Positions 35,695 to 42,596 of a stretch of DNA of 64,000 nucleotides are shown here, piece by piece. The position numbers and the translations under genes were made by a program. The DNA comes from an uncultured Spartobacteria bacterium (lineage in GTDB: Bacteria > Verrucomicrobiota > Verrucomicrobiia > Chthoniobacterales > Chthoniobacteraceae). The stretch is taken from assembly GCA_903919125.1 (NCBI GenBank), contig CAIXGS010000054.1, positions 49,079-113,078 on the forward strand, in the 5' to 3' direction. The stretch's first letter is position 1. Every line of letters starts with the position of its first letter. The notes beneath the pieces are model-generated. The model had not been told where the DNA came from. It saw nothing but the letters and a program-made list of their open reading frames with translations, and did no database searches.

Positions 35695-37887
35695 ATGAGT
35701 CATTTTGAGCATGTAAACTTTCTTTGGGACGACGCCAAGGCTGCCTCCTTGGATCCAGTCGAGCGTTTGGTCTACCGCTCCAATCTTTTGGGCAGTGATC
35801 AACGCATCACCAATACCGGCGGGGGTAATACCTCTTCAAAGCTCCCCGATATCGACCCACTCACGGGCCGTGCGGTGGAAGTGCTTTGGGTCAAAGGCTC
35901 CGGTGGAGATCTTCGCACCAGCAAGCGCGAGAACTTTTCTTCTCTATACCAAGAATCCCTGCTCCAGCTCCAGTCCAACTACGCAACACGCACTGACAAG
36001 GGGCTGAAGTCCAAAGCTGAAGACGACATGGTTGGGATGTACACACACGCCACTTTCAACCTCAATCCCAGAGCGTCTTCCATCGACACGCCTCTGCATA
36101 GTTTCCTTCCCGGCAAGCATGTAGATCACATGCATCCCAATGCAATCATCTCGATTGCTGCATCGAAAAACTGCGAGAGGCTCACCAAAGAAATCTTCGG
36201 TGGCACCATGGCTTATGTTCCGTGGATGCGCCCCGGTTTTGAACTTGGCTTGGCGATGCAGGCCATCTCCAAAGAACACCCTGAGCTCAAGGCGATCATG
36301 ATGGGCCAACACGGCTTCATTTCTTGGGATGATGACGAGAAGGTGTGCTACACCCGCACTCTTGAATTCATTGAAAAGGCGGCGCTCTTTATTGAAAAAA
36401 ATTACGCAGCCAAGGGAGGACACGCAACTGCCTTCGGCGGAGCAAAGCACCAAACCCTTCCCGAGGCGCAACGCCATGCCGCCTTTGCCGCCGTGCTGCC
36501 TTGGTTGAGGGGGCAGGTCAGTCAGCACAACCGCTTCATTGGCACCATCCAAGAAGACGAAGCCATCCTGCGCTTTGTGAACTCAAAGGACGCCGCGCGC
36601 CTTGCGGAACTCGGGACGAGTTGTCCGGACCATTTCCTGCGTACAAAGATCAAACCACTTTACGTGGACTGGGACGCAGCAAAAGGCGATGTGAGCGAAC
36701 TCAAGGCTTTGCTTGCTTCCGGCCTCACAAAGTACCGTGAGGACTACGCAGGATACTACAACCGGTGCAAGCACCCGAATTCGCCCGCCATCCGGGATGC
36801 AAATCCCACAGTCATTTTGATTCCAGGGCTAGGCATGATCGCTTGGGGCAAGGACAAAAGTGAGTCCCGCGTCACCGCAGAGTTTTACAACTGCGCAGTG
36901 GAGGTGATGCGCGGAGCCGAAGCTATTGATGAGTATATTGCTCTACCCCAGCAAGAAGCGTTTGACATCGAATACTGGCTTTTGGAGGAGGCAAAGTTAA
37001 AGCGCATGCCGGCCGAAAAGGAATTGGCCCGTCAAGTGGTCGTTGTCATTGGGGCTGGCAGCGGAATCGGAAAGGAAACCGCGCATCGTATTGTGAAGGA
37101 AGGCGCGCACTTGGTGTGCGTGGATCTCAAACAAGAGACCGCGGCAGCGACCGCAAAGGAAATCACGGACAAGCTTGGACACGGAATCGGCGTGGCTGGA
37201 TCCGGTTTGAGCGGATGTGGCCCAGCCATTGGCCTTGGAGCGGACATCACCAATCGTGCGAGCATCCGGGAGATGCTGGACCAGGTGTCACTCGCGTATG
37301 GTGGCTTTGATTCAATTTGTGTGACGGCTGGGATATTCGTTGCAAGCGATACGACAGGACACATCCCCGACTCAGGCTGGGATTTGACGTTTAAGATCAA
37401 CGTTACTGGAAGCTATCTTGTTGCTGATGAAGCCTCAAAGACTTGGAAAGACCAAGGGCTCCGAGGCAACCTCGTCCTTACTACCAGCGCGAATGCAGCC
37501 GTTGCTAAGAAAGGTAGCCTCGCCTATGACACGTCCAAGGCCGCAGCAAACCATCTCGTGCGCGAACTTGCCATGGAACTCTCACCTCTAGTGCGCGTCA
37601 ACGGCGTTGCGCCTGCGACGGTGGTTCAGGGCAGTGCGATGTTCCCACGCGACCGCGTGATTGGCTCTCTGGCGAAGTACCACATTCCTTACGCGGAGGA
37701 CGAAGCCACTGACTCCCTTGTGAGTAAGCTTGCGCAGTTCTATGCGGATCGTACGCTCACAAAGTCGCCGATCACTCCCGCAGACCAAGCCGAAGCATAC
37801 TTCCTCCTAGTATCCAAGCGCTTAAGCAAAACTACCGGACAGATCCTCACAGTCGACGGCGGACTGCACGAGGCTTTCCTACGTTAA
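35695..37887 (+). CDS. Bifunctional rhamnulose-1-phosphate aldolase/lactaldehyde dehydrogenase
   Basis: A 730-residue fusion (RhaD-RhaE type). Residues about 1-430 are a class II aldolase that splits L-rhamnulose 1-phosphate into dihydroxyacetone phosphate and L-lactaldehyde; zinc-site motifs include VDHMHPNAIIS and MMGQHGFISWDDD. Residues about 445-730 are a short-chain dehydrogenase with the nucleotide motif VVVIGAGSGIGKE, a serine in TTSANAAVAK and YxxxK in LAYDTSKAAANHL, which acts on lactaldehyde. The fusion is a known alternative to separate E. coli RhaD. It is the last gene of the operon and is followed by a terminator. Confidence 0.94.
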   Translation: MSHFEHVNFLWDDAKAASLDPVERLVYRSNLLGSDQRITNTGGGNTSSKLPDIDPLTGRAVEVLWVKGSGGDLRTSKRENFSSLYQESLLQLQSNYATRTDKGLKSKAEDDMVGMYTHATFNLNPRASSIDTPLHSFLPGKHVDHMHPNAIISIAASKNCERLTKEIFGGTMAYVPWMRPGFELGLAMQAISKEHPELKAIMMGQHGFISWDDDEKVCYTRTLEFIEKAALFIEKNYAAKGGHATAFGGAKHQTLPEAQRHAAFAAVLPWLRGQVSQHNRFIGTIQEDEAILRFVNSKDAARLAELGTSCPDHFLRTKIKPLYVDWDAAKGDVSELKALLASGLTKYREDYAGYYNRCKHPNSPAIRDANPTVILIPGLGMIAWGKDKSESRVTAEFYNCAVEVMRGAEAIDEYIALPQQEAFDIEYWLLEEAKLKRMPAEKELARQVVVVIGAGSGIGKETAHRIVKEGAHLVCVDLKQETAAATAKEITDKLGHGIGVAGSGLSGCGPAIGLGADITNRASIREMLDQVSLAYGGFDSICVTAGIFVASDTTGHIPDSGWDLTFKINVTGSYLVADEASKTWKDQGLRGNLVLTTSANAAVAKKGSLAYDTSKAAANHLVRELAMELSPLVRVNGVAPATVVQGSAMFPRDRVIGSLAKYHIPYAEDEATDSLVSKLAQFYADRTLTKSPITPADQAEAYFLLVSKRLSKTTGQILTVDGGLHEAFLR

Positions 37888-37903
37888 GATAGCAACCATC
37901 AAG

Positions 37904-37939
37904 AAAGGGGGCGGAGCCTGAGTGCGCCGCCCCTTTTTT
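37904..37939 (+). terminator. Rho-independent terminator of the rhamnose operon
   Basis: The stem pairs GGGGCGG with CCGCCCC across a 12-base loop and can extend with AAA/TTT if one G bulges; a run of six to seven T residues follows directly. It lies 17 bases after the last rhamnose gene and just before the TTG start of the next gene. Confidence 0.88.
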
Positions 37940-37949
37940 ATTCACCTCA

Positions 37950-38759
37950 TTGAGTGCGAAGTTTTTCAATAGCTGGCTCTGGGACAACGGACGCTTTGTC
38001 CAAAGTGAAGGACTACCGTTCACTGATCGGGGCGTTCGCTTTGGCATGTCTGTTTTCGAAACTGTGCGTGTCGTGTGTGGGCGGGCGCAATTTTGGACGG
38101 AGCACACAAATAGGCTGAAAACAGCAGTCACGCTGTGCGGTTTACAGGTTCTTGACGAGGCTTTGGAAAAAGCCAAGGAACGCCTCCTGACAGAGGACCT
38201 GAATGGCGTGGCGAGACTGTACGTCACCGCGGGCGACGGAGGACCTGAGACAGTTGTCACTCAAAGCCGTGTGGCCCTTCTCGTTGAGGAACGAGCGCGC
38301 AATCTGCCCAACGGTTACTCCCTGACAGTTTCCGATCAAATACACCTGCCACTTTTCGGCGGGCTTAAGACGGCGAACTATTGGAAACATGCTGAGAGCC
38401 TGCGGATGGCAAAGCTGCTCGGTGCCGACGAAGCCTTGTTGTGCGGAACGTCCGGTTTGGTCATCAGCGCGTGTATGGCAAATGTCTTCCTGCGCACCTC
38501 AAAGGGTTGGCACACCCCCCGCCTCGCCAACGGTGCGAGGGACGGAGTCGTTCGCAACTGGGTACTGGAACGATTTCGCGTCGCCGAAGCTGACATTCAC
38601 GCGACAGCATTGGACGAAGTCGACGCGGGGTTCCTTACGAGCAGTTGGCTCGGCGTGATGCCTATCAACTTTTTGGCGGGGCGTGAGTTAGAGCAGAGCT
38701 CGCAGGTTCTGGCTCTTCGTAACGCCTTTGAGGGCGAGGGCACTTCAGAAAACCTGTAA
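37950..38759 (+). CDS. Aminotransferase class IV protein (aminodeoxychorismate lyase-like)
   Basis: A 269-residue fold-type IV PLP enzyme beginning at TTG; no in-frame ATG lies near. The N-terminal part (WDNGRFVQSEGLPFTDRGVRFGMSVFETV before residue 45) and the lysine in LKTANYWKHAE match the family that includes branched-chain aminotransferases and PabC. PabC, which makes 4-aminobenzoate for folate, is the closest match by length and pattern. The glutamate that normally contacts the PLP nitrogen (VTE in PabC) reads VIS here, which is unusual. It lies directly behind the rhamnose terminator and is convergent with the NIL-domain gene. Confidence 0.82.
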   Translation: MSAKFFNSWLWDNGRFVQSEGLPFTDRGVRFGMSVFETVRVVCGRAQFWTEHTNRLKTAVTLCGLQVLDEALEKAKERLLTEDLNGVARLYVTAGDGGPETVVTQSRVALLVEERARNLPNGYSLTVSDQIHLPLFGGLKTANYWKHAESLRMAKLLGADEALLCGTSGLVISACMANVFLRTSKGWHTPRLANGARDGVVRNWVLERFRVAEADIHATALDEVDAGFLTSSWLGVMPINFLAGRELEQSSQVLALRNAFEGEGTSENL

Positions 38760-38779
38760 ACGCGAGAGACCGGACGCAA

Positions 38780-39028
38780 CTAACTCTCGATAATATTCAT
38801 CTCCACGGGATCCACTTGGACTCCCAAGGATTCCAGCCAAGCCACGGCCTTGGCAATCTCCTCGGATTCGCCTTCAAGCGAAAGCGAGATGATTCCGACC
38901 TCTGCATTCACGCTCGCCTGACGAATGTTGGTCACCACGGCGAACTCACGAGCAAGCTCGTACACCAGCGGACGAGTCACAAGGTGCTGTGGGAAAACCA
39001 ACCAAAAACGGGTGAGTTGTGTGGCCAT
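38780..39028 (-). CDS. Stand-alone NIL-domain protein
   Basis: An 82-residue protein that is essentially one NIL domain, a ferredoxin-like fold (RFWLVFPQHLVTRPLVYELA, NIRQASVNAEVGIISLSLEG, WLESLGVQVDPVE). NIL domains occur at the C-terminus of the methionine importer ATPase MetN, where they bind methionine and inhibit transport, and in some sulfur-assimilation proteins. Here it is the third gene of an operon under a SAM riboswitch, 21 bases after the sulfur carrier. A methionine-sensing or chaperone role for the pathway is plausible but inferred. Confidence 0.88.
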   Translation of the reverse strand: MATQLTRFWLVFPQHLVTRPLVYELAREFAVVTNIRQASVNAEVGIISLSLEGESEEIAKAVAWLESLGVQVDPVEMNIIES

Positions 39029-39049
39029 GTTCTTAGCATAACCGGTGGG

Positions 39050-39322
39050 CTAGCCTCCGGCAATCGCTGGCACGATAGAGATTTCGTCTGTGTCCTTTAC
39101 TGGAGTCGCACTCTCCTCGAGAAAACGAATGTCCTCATCGTTGACGAAGACGTTTACAAAACGGCGCACCTGACCGGCGTCATCGCAGATGCGTTCTTTA
39201 AGACCGGGAAAGGCTTGATCCAGCGAGTGCAGTACTTCCGCGATAGTGGCGCCGGCGGCTTGGACAACTTCAAGTTCCCCGGTGAGTTTGCGCAATGGGG
39301 TTGGTATACGAACAGATGGCAT
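39050..39322 (-). CDS. MoaD/ThiS-family sulfur carrier protein ending in Gly-Gly
   Basis: A 90-residue ubiquitin-like beta-grasp protein (VRIPTPLRKLTGELEVVQ, TIAEVLHSLDQAFPGLKER, VNVFVNDEDIRFL, DEISIVPAIAGG). The exposed C-terminal Gly-Gly is the site at which E1-like enzymes form an adenylate and then a thiocarboxylate in MoaD, ThiS, CysO and HcyS. The gene lies between the threonine-synthase-like gene and the NIL gene with 21-base gaps, not with molybdopterin or thiamine genes, so a role as sulfur donor for amino-acid synthesis is the better reading. The activating enzyme is not in the window. Confidence 0.92.
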   Translation of the reverse strand: MPSVRIPTPLRKLTGELEVVQAAGATIAEVLHSLDQAFPGLKERICDDAGQVRRFVNVFVNDEDIRFLEESATPVKDTDEISIVPAIAGG

Positions 39323-39343
39323 AATTAATTTTAAATAAGTTAG

Positions 39344-40606
39344 TTAAATGGAAGCAGCCGCAGCATCGGGGGCGTAAATTTTTTCTTCAAACTCACGGAG
39401 GTTTGGCGCAATCAGCCGCGGTGCGCCGCATTTACCCACGATAGCCTCCTGGGTTTTCAGTCCATGCCCTGTGATGCAAAGCACAGCGCTATCACCTGCA
39501 CCGATATGGCCGGACTCGATGAGCTTTCTTGCTCCGGCCACGGTCACACCTCCTGCGGTTTCAGCAAAAATACCCGCGTATTCCGCGAGCATGCGAATCC
39601 CTTCGACGACCTCTTCGTCAGTGACATCCTCGGCGGAACCACCGGATTGTTTCATCGAATGGATGGCATAATAGCCGTCTGCAGGCGTTCCAATGGCAAG
39701 AGACTTGACGATGGTGTCCGGCTTGGAAACGGGTTTAACAATGTCGGTTCCGCGCTTGATCGCGTGGGAAATCGGCGCACAACCAGAAGCCTGGGTGCCA
39801 TGCATGTGAAACGGAGTATCCGCGACTATCCCCAACTGGATGAACTCTTTGTAGGCCTTGTGGATTTTGGTGAGAAGAGAACCTGAGGCCATGGGAACCA
39901 CCGTATGCTGCGGTATGCGCCAACCCAACTGTTCGCAGATTTCAAAGCCCATCGACTTCGAACCCTCCGCGTAATAAGGCCGAAGATTTACGTTCACAAA
40001 ACCCCAACCGTACTTGCCGGCAATTTCCGAACACAACCGATTCACTTGATCGTAGGCGCCGTGAATTCCGATGACCTGAGTTCCGTAAACGAGTGAACCG
40101 AGCACTTTACCTTGTTCTAAGTCAGCGGGAATGAGTACGTAGCTTTTGAGGCCGGCAGCGGCAGCGTTTGCGGCGACGGAGTTGGCGAGGTTTCCAGTCG
40201 AGGCGCAGGCGACGACTTCAAAACCCAGTTCCCGCGCACGGCTGAGCGCGACGGATACGACGCGGTCCTTGAAGGACAAAGTGGGATAATTGACCGTGTC
40301 GTTCTTGATCCACAGTTCGCGGATCCCGAGAATTTTCGCAAGCCGATCGGCCTTGATCAACGGCGTGAACCCGACCTCCGCGCCGACAGTGGGGTCGCCG
40401 TCTATGGGAAGCAACTCGCGATAACGCCACATTGTGTGGGGACGCGACTCGATCACCTTACGAGAAAGCACTTTACCGATGGCTTCGTAGTCGTAAGCCG
40501 CTTCCAGCGGACCAAAATCAAAATCGCAAACATGGATCGCCTGCTTGGGATAAAGGCGGCCGCACTCTCTGCACTTTAAGTTACTGAAAAAAGGTGTGGG
40601 ATTCAT
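39344..40606 (-). CDS. thrC: Threonine synthase-family PLP enzyme under SAM control
   Basis: A 420-residue fold-type II PLP enzyme. The N-terminus has a zinc-ribbon-like set (Cys12, Cys15, Cys27 in KCRECGRLYPKQAIHVCDF), the PLP lysine is Lys113 in NYPTLSFKDR, and CASTGNLANSVAANAAAAG forms the phosphate-binding loop. By similarity it is threonine synthase, releasing phosphate from O-phosphohomoserine with water. A SAM-I riboswitch in its leader and a sulfur carrier plus NIL gene behind it suggest it may instead use carrier-bound sulfur to make homocysteine, as CysM does with O-phosphoserine. The ATG at 40,604-40,606 has GAGGA 13 bases upstream, inside the loop of a small GCACT/AGTGC hairpin. 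Confidence 0.9.
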   Translation of the reverse strand: MNPTPFFSNLKCRECGRLYPKQAIHVCDFDFGPLEAAYDYEAIGKVLSRKVIESRPHTMWRYRELLPIDGDPTVGAEVGFTPLIKADRLAKILGIRELWIKNDTVNYPTLSFKDRVVSVALSRARELGFEVVACASTGNLANSVAANAAAAGLKSYVLIPADLEQGKVLGSLVYGTQVIGIHGAYDQVNRLCSEIAGKYGWGFVNVNLRPYYAEGSKSMGFEICEQLGWRIPQHTVVPMASGSLLTKIHKAYKEFIQLGIVADTPFHMHGTQASGCAPISHAIKRGTDIVKPVSKPDTIVKSLAIGTPADGYYAIHSMKQSGGSAEDVTDEEVVEGIRMLAEYAGIFAETAGGVTVAGARKLIESGHIGAGDSAVLCITGHGLKTQEAIVGKCGAPRLIAPNLREFEEKIYAPDAAAASI

Positions 40607-40607
40607 A

Positions 40608-40679
40608 GCACTAAAACTATCCTCAAGAGTGCTGCCATGAAGTGCCCGTCAAGGAAGGAATTCCAGACGGTCCTTCATC
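40608..40679 (-). promoter_or_regulatory. Expression platform of the SAM riboswitch
   Basis: The 3' strand of P1 (ATGAAG) can instead pair with CTTCAT 27 bases further on, helped by CCGTC with GACGG, giving a structure that excludes P1. No long U-run follows. Downstream, GCACT and AGTGC fold a hairpin whose loop holds the GAGGA ribosome site, directly before the ATG. Translational control is therefore at least as likely as termination. The pairings are visible; the mechanism is inferred. Confidence 0.5.
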
Positions 40680-40811
40680 TTTTCCCCGAATAAACGGAGC
40701 TGGATTTGGCACCTGGTCCCCGAAACCTTTCAAGACGGCAAAGTCTCAAAAAGCATCCGGGCGGTTGCCGTGGCGTCAAAGGGCCAGTCCCTCAGCCACT
40801 CTTGATGAAAG
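40672..40811 (-). ncRNA. SAM-I riboswitch
   Basis: Read on the minus strand, the leader carries the SAM-I (S-box) core in order: AAGAGTGGCTGAGGGACTGG, then CCC, GACGCCACGGCAACC, later CCAGGTGCCAAATCCAGC and finally AAAGATGAAGG. The four helices can be drawn: P1 CTTTCATC (40,811-40,804) with GATGAAGG (40,679-40,672), P2 GTGGC with GCCAC, P3 closed by CCCGG and CGGGG, and P4 CTCCG with CGGGG. It lies 65 bases before the threonine-synthase-like start. S-boxes normally lower expression when S-adenosylmethionine is plentiful, so the whole downstream operon should be methionine-regulated. Confidence 0.95.
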
Positions 40812-40818
40812 TGATTTC

Positions 40819-40851
40819 ATATTAGTAAGGCAGCGACCTCTTTCCCGTCAA
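40819..40851 (-). promoter_or_regulatory. Probable sigma-70 promoter of the SAM-regulated operon
   Basis: TTGACG (40,851-40,846) fits the -35 consensus at five of six bases. The -10 is either TACTAA at 18 bases spacing or TAATAT at 21 bases. Either would start transcription within a few bases of the riboswitch P1 helix at 40,811, as expected for an S-box leader. Confidence 0.5.
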
Positions 40852-40884
40852 CCGAGAAAAAATTTACATCAGCAACACTGTGAA

Positions 40885-41697
40885 CTACAGCGATTTCCTA
40901 CGCAGCCGAAATTGCAACTGATACTGGCGCGGTGTCAGCCCAATCTGCTGATGAAACGCCTTAGTGAAAGCGCTTTGGTCGCAAAAGCCCAAATCTTTGC
41001 CCACCTCCGCTATTTGTTGGGTCCCAATTTGTAGAGCTTCGCACGCCGCCTGAATCCGCATTTTTAAAACGAACGCTTGAGGTCCGACGCCGAACGCCTC
41101 GATGAATTTGCGCTGTAATTGTCTCGGGGAGAGATGCACAGCGTGAGCCAGAGATTCGACTGAAATGCGTTCACGAAAGTGTGCGCGGATAAAATCAACG
41201 GCCTTATCGAGGTTTAAAAAAGGCTGCAGCATCGCCTTGCGGGCTTCGTAGCTGTGGGTCGTGCCCATCAGCCCGATAACACACCCATTTAAATCACGCA
41301 ACGGCAACTTGTTAGTAACAAACCAATCCGGAATTCCCTGCCGGTTAAAGAACAACTCCACCAAGTTTATCCGTGGCTCGCCGGAACGCAGCACCGCCTC
41401 ATCATCACGCCGGAAAGCCTCAGCGAGGCGGCTCGGAAACAACTCAAAATCATCTTTTCCAAGAATTTCTGATTCTGACTGAAAGCCGAATCTCTCATAA
41501 AAAAGGCGACTTGCACAGACTATCCGATACCCTGAGTCCTTGGCAAAAAATGCAATGTCTGGGAGATGCTCAAACAGCTGATAGATGGGAGTAGTCGGCC
41601 CTATTTGGCGCAAAAACGCATCCCTCCAAAGTAATGAACCGGGGGCGCTGGGACTCGGTTCTGAGGTCGAAGGATGCAATTTCTTGCGTGGGGACAT
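40885..41697 (-). CDS. PAS-AraC family transcriptional regulator
   Basis: A 270-residue regulator. Residues about 35-145 form a PAS sensor (QLFEHLPDIAFFAKDSGYRI, LGKDDFELFPSRLAEAF, PLRDLNGCVIGLMGTTHS). Residues about 165-265 are a double helix-turn-helix AraC domain, with ISVESLAHAVHLSPRQLQRK and the family signature DLGFCDQSAFTKAFHQQIG. The PAS plus AraC pairing is common in Verrucomicrobiota. The ligand and targets are unknown; the rhamnose operon, which lacks its own regulator, is one candidate, but it is about 15 kb away. It ends 34 bases before the promoter of the SAM-regulated operon. Confidence 0.9.
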   Translation of the reverse strand: MSPRKKLHPSTSEPSPSAPGSLLWRDAFLRQIGPTTPIYQLFEHLPDIAFFAKDSGYRIVCASRLFYERFGFQSESEILGKDDFELFPSRLAEAFRRDDEAVLRSGEPRINLVELFFNRQGIPDWFVTNKLPLRDLNGCVIGLMGTTHSYEARKAMLQPFLNLDKAVDFIRAHFRERISVESLAHAVHLSPRQLQRKFIEAFGVGPQAFVLKMRIQAACEALQIGTQQIAEVGKDLGFCDQSAFTKAFHQQIGLTPRQYQLQFRLRRKSL

Positions 41698-41790
41698 AAC
41701 TAGAATTCTTTAGTAGGTTTTGAACCGTAGCAAGTTTTAGCGGGGAATGTGTGAATTGCGCGGGGTAGCTCCTTGGAGTAGAAGAAAAGT

Positions 41791-42381
41791 ATGTTTAAGG
41801 GCGCAAAATCAATTCCCCCTGCGATGCTTTTGGACGCGTATCGGCAGGGAATTTTTCCCATGGCTGAGAGCAACGGAGAGCTTCAATGGTTCTCCCCAGA
41901 CCCGCGCGGAATTTTGCCCTTGGACGGATTCGTGGTCCCGCATGGGCTTAGGCGGACCTTAAAAAAGGGAGGCTTTGAGGTGCGCTTCAATACGGCTTTC
42001 GAGGCGGTCATCGAAGGCTGTGCGAGTCGAGATGAAACCTGGATAGATGATTGTATAAAAGAAAGTTACATGAAGCTTTTCGGGCTCGGCTATGCCTGCT
42101 CGGTGGAGACATGGATAAACGGAAAGCTTGTCGGCGGCCTTTACGGAGTTGTTTTGGGAGGAGCTTTTTTTGGTGAATCCATGTTCCACACAGTCACCGA
42201 CGCCTCCAAGATTGCGCTTCACGCCCTGATGGCACGCTTGAAAGAGCGCGGCTTTGCGCTGTTGGACATGCAGTGGGTGACGCCCCATTTACTGACCTTC
42301 GGTGCGAAAGAAATCCCACGTAGCACCTACCTGCGGATGCTGAAGGAAGCTCTGATGTTGAACTGTATATTCGCCCCTTGA
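41791..42381 (+). CDS. aat: Leucyl/phenylalanyl-tRNA--protein transferase
   Basis: A 196-residue Aat enzyme, which adds Leu or Phe to proteins with N-terminal Lys or Arg, marking them for Clp degradation. Motifs span the protein: LLDAYRQGIFPMAESNGELQ, WFSPDPRGILPLDG, TWIDDCIKESYMKLF, VGGLYGVVLGGAFFGESMF and LLDMQWVTPHL. The chain is slightly shorter than E. coli Aat at the N-terminus, as in many other phyla. It is divergent from the AraC-type gene and precedes sucA by 215 bases. Confidence 0.94.
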   Translation: MFKGAKSIPPAMLLDAYRQGIFPMAESNGELQWFSPDPRGILPLDGFVVPHGLRRTLKKGGFEVRFNTAFEAVIEGCASRDETWIDDCIKESYMKLFGLGYACSVETWINGKLVGGLYGVVLGGAFFGESMFHTVTDASKIALHALMARLKERGFALLDMQWVTPHLLTFGAKEIPRSTYLRMLKEALMLNCIFAP

Positions 42382-42429
42382 AAGAGGAACGCATCCGCTA
42401 CTTTTCGACTGCGGCGCGGGAAAGTATTC

Positions 42430-42446
42430 GGCCCGATAGTCGGGCC
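42430..42446 (+). other. Short perfect hairpin between aat and sucA
   Basis: GGCCCGA and TCGGGCC pair perfectly across TAG, 49 bases after the aat stop. No T-tract follows, so it could be a weak terminator, an RNA processing element or a protein-binding dyad in front of sucA. Confidence 0.35.
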
Positions 42447-42596
42447 GCCTGATAGTGTCGCTTTGGATTGGCTGCGAGCTCGCGCTGAAGAATAATGTGC
42501 AGCGAGATTAAGGCGGCGCGTTTGCAGGGCCAGAAAAAGGTTCACCCGTGTCCATTTGGTGGTCTAAGGTGTCGCCCCCAAACCCAGAGACATTTT

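Noticed and set aside
39050..39322. Sulfur carrier as the MoaD subunit of molybdopterin synthase or as ThiS
   Set aside because: No molybdopterin or thiamine gene is adjacent, and the gene is under a SAM riboswitch with amino-acid genes. It remains possible that it is shared between pathways.
42495..42596. Upstream ATG extension of sucA
   Set aside because: The extra 34 residues are Cys/Arg/Gln-rich and unlike E1 proteins; the ATG at 42,597 gives the normal N-terminus.
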